NCBI GenBank assembly: GCA_002751075.1
Contig: NAOQ01000088.1
Coordinates: forward strand, 97,771 to 117,725
Length of the DNA stretch: 19,955 nt
Source of the DNA: Ichthyophonus hoferi
Lineage: Eukaryota > Opisthokonta > Ichthyosporea > Ichthyophonida > Ichthyophonidae
Reading direction: 5' to 3'
The notes below the pieces were generated by a model that did no database searches, was not told where the DNA came from, and was given only the letters and a program-made list of their open reading frames with translations. Every line of letters begins with the position of its first letter. The first letter of the stretch is position 1. This document shows positions 18,021 to 19,955 of the stretch, piece by piece. The translations under genes were made by a program, and so were the position numbers.

Positions 18021-18590
18021 GCAATCCGTGGTAGCTCCAGTGACTTGTCCACAGGCTTCGGGGTCTCCAATTACTTTTTGATTCCAAGATATTTTATTCT
18101 AGGTGCTGGGGACTATCTCAATTCAGTCTCTTAGGAACTAACCCGTTCTTGGCATGGTTCTTTCACTGTCTTAAAGCAGTCTGTGGAGCCACCCTCTTAA
18201 GAGCATTACTGCTTTTACATTGCTACGTGATTACAATCAACGCAAATACAATATGTTAGGTTATTAAAGTATCCTATTGGGGACCATGGTAGCTGTAAAG
18301 GTTATTGTTCTGAATATATTCTATATATGTCAAAAACGAGGTACTTTGCTAGAGACATCGTGTACAAACTATATGATTAGAGTTCAATATGCATGCATGC
18401 ATATATGATTGGGTTTTGCTAAGCCAACCTCAGCAAAGAATAAATTGATACGCAATTCTATAGTGTCTACAAGGTATTCCAAATAGCCATAAATTAACAG
18501 AATGATGAATTATATTACTAAACATTATGCATTTACATCTGAAGTTGTGTAAAACAGAGACCTGCTTACAATATTAACTATACTATATTG
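18021..18590 (+). repeat. Dispersed repeat family A, copy 2
   Basis: Full-length partner of 13169-13750. Its first 65 bp look faintly tRNA-like: TAGCTCCAGTG at 18032-18042 resembles an A-box and TTTTTGATTCC at 18075-18085 matches 8 of 11 bases of a B-box, at a spacing near that of tRNA genes. A tRNA-derived SINE origin is therefore possible but weak. It lies about 360 bp upstream of the MOCS1B start, opposite in direction. Confidence 0.8.
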
Positions 18591-19601
18591 GAAGTGAATG
18601 AAGTCTTTTTTTTAGTTACAAATATATATTACCCAATTAGACAATTGTGAGTGATTATGGCTGGGTCCATTACTTCCAATTATATTGAGTAAACAAGTTA
18701 GTCATAGAGGTCGACTACCAATGAGAATGTAGGCAATCTAATCCGGCACAGATATGAGATAGTATAATATAATGAGATCGGTAAGAGTAGTCGAAGGTAG
18801 AGAAAATAAAAAGGGTGATTATTCATGGTAAAGATGCTGTAGAAGCAATTAAAAAAAAAAACTTTGATGATCAATAAAGTGGTCTCAGACGGTGAAGACC
18901 AAAACATCCTGAATATATAGATATAGAGGACACTGACAGGATGTACTACAAAATGTACTAGGCCGTTGGGTAGTAAGATGAATGCATGAGAGATAATATT
19001 CAGTGTAAATATTATTAAGTATAGTCTACAAGAATTAATAAAAGCGATTAGTAAGATCAAAGTAAGCACAATCTAAGTTGTTAAATTTCGTTGTTATATT
19101 AAACTAGTATGTGTTAAATGTTAGATTAATTAAATAGCTTGTGCATTACCGAGTTACTAACCTCTCACTGATTGGTTAGTATTATTGTATTTGAATTTAT
19201 TTAATCAATTAGGGATCATTGGATTAGCGGCACAAGACTATCTATAGATATGTCTTACTTCATATTAGTTAGCTTTCACAAAGTCTTAGATTAGGCTTAT
19301 CGATATGGTTATCGATTCGATTGTAACTAGCAAAGGTTTTTAAGACCTAGGCTTTAGTTTTTAAATTGGGGCCTTATTATATTAGCCTGAGACTTCACCC
19401 TCTCGAAACATTATCTTTTAGATAATTTTATCATTTTCTTTAAGAATTATTGCTAAGCTCAGCATCCAGTGTAAACAATACTATTCCGATTGTTCCAATG
19501 TCTTTATCTATTTCAATAATGTACCATATTAAGTATACTAACTGGTATTCAGTACGATGGCAGAAACTAGATAACGCCTACTCAAGTCTCATACAGGAGC
19601 C
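18591..19601. other. Intergenic, nothing recognised
   Basis: AT-rich sequence. The longest open frame, 123 codons on the minus strand at 18698-19069, is hydrophobic and low in information; I do not call it a gene. Confidence 0.5.
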
Positions 19602-19820
19602 GAAAATTATTAATAAATATATGTTATAGGCTTAATAGTTTTGTATCTTAGTATGTCCAAGTTCAAGTTTTCATTAAGAACCAAGTCCAGTAAACGACAT
19701 TTGCTTTTGATTTCAAGATCCATAGATCGCTCTACTCGTGTAGGCAAGAAGCAGAAAGTAACCATTTCCCCCCCCCGATTCAACTGGCAATTCCTCAACG
19801 TCCTTCCAAGCATCAATAAC
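19602..19820 (-). repeat. Inverted repeat, left copy (longer)
   Basis: Read on the minus strand this copy begins TTATTGATGCTTGGAAGGAC and ends CTTGGACATACTAAGATACA, AAGCCTATAACATATAT. The same two blocks occur on the plus strand at 19866-19955, but there they are joined directly. This copy has about 120 extra bases between them, including a run of nine C at 19768-19776. Confidence 0.75.
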
Positions 19821-19865
19821 TTAGGCAGTGTAAAAGAAATCGGGGGTACAGTAATATACCTTTTA

Positions 19866-19955
19866 GTTATGGATGCTTGGAAGGATGTTGAGGACTTGGA
19901 CATACTAAGATACAACATTATTAAGCTTATAACATATATTATTAAGAATTTCCTG
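19866..19955 (+). repeat. Inverted repeat, right copy (runs off the window)
   Basis: Opposite in orientation to 19602-19820, separated by a spacer of about 45 bp. The plus strand is open through the whole copy (VMDAWKDVEDLDILRY and on). Words such as DAWKDV vaguely recall the C-terminal part of DDE transposases of the pogo/Tigger kind, but that is too little to classify it. Confidence 0.7.

Noticed and set aside
13169-18590. Family A as a MITE or DNA transposon
   Set aside because: I could not find terminal inverted repeats or target-site duplications at the ends of the two long copies.
18698-19069. 123-codon hydrophobic frame on the minus strand
   Set aside because: AT-rich composition readily gives Leu/Ile/Phe/Tyr frames. 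No domain, no splice context and no match to a known family.

Overview
This is an AT-rich window of a eukaryotic nuclear genome. It has spliceosomal introns with GT-AG borders, a tRNA gene without an encoded CCA, a copia-type LTR retroelement fossil, and a great deal of microsatellite DNA. The tRNA and the protein sequences read as animal-like, and the base composition and repeat load would suit an early-branching animal such as a sponge. That placement is inference only; nothing here fixes the species.

The core of the window is a molybdenum-cofactor (Moco) locus that I assembled exon by exon from reading frames and splice phases. On the plus strand, MOCS1A (MoaA; GTP 3',8-cyclase, radical SAM) runs from about 4281 to 13150. 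It has eight secure exons plus a probable first exon with a mitochondrial-type leader. All phases join, giving 367 residues that end in the catalytic Gly-Gly. On the minus strand, MOCS1B (MoaC; cyclic pyranopterin monophosphate synthase) runs from 17661 down to 14637. It has four secure exons plus a probable short leader exon, giving about 202 residues. The two enzymes catalyse successive halves of the first Moco step (GTP to 3',8-cyclo-GTP to cPMP). In most animals they share one bicistronic or fused MOCS1 transcript; here they are two complete, tail-to-tail genes whose stop codons lie about 1.5 kb apart.

Layout: 1-825 is mostly featureless, with the head of a dispersed repeat at 292-345. 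826-909 is tRNA-Leu(TAA). About 1330-2075 is a broken copia fossil with a probable LTR. 2076-4280 is AT-rich intergenic DNA with one small unexplained open stretch. 4281-13150 is MOCS1A, whose introns hold minisatellites, microsatellites, two G-rich quadruplex-type tracts and two families of duplicated intronic segments. 13169-13750 is a dispersed repeat starting 18 bp after the MOCS1A stop. 14637-17661 is MOCS1B. 18021-18590 is a second full copy of the same repeat. About 19602-19955 is a pair of inverted repeat copies running off the right edge.

I found no CRISPR array, operon or bacterial-type element. The most interesting points are the split, convergent MOCS1A/MOCS1B arrangement, the dispersed repeat that appears to form the MOCS1A 3' UTR, and a splice acceptor that abuts an (ACAAT)n array with no pyrimidine tract.
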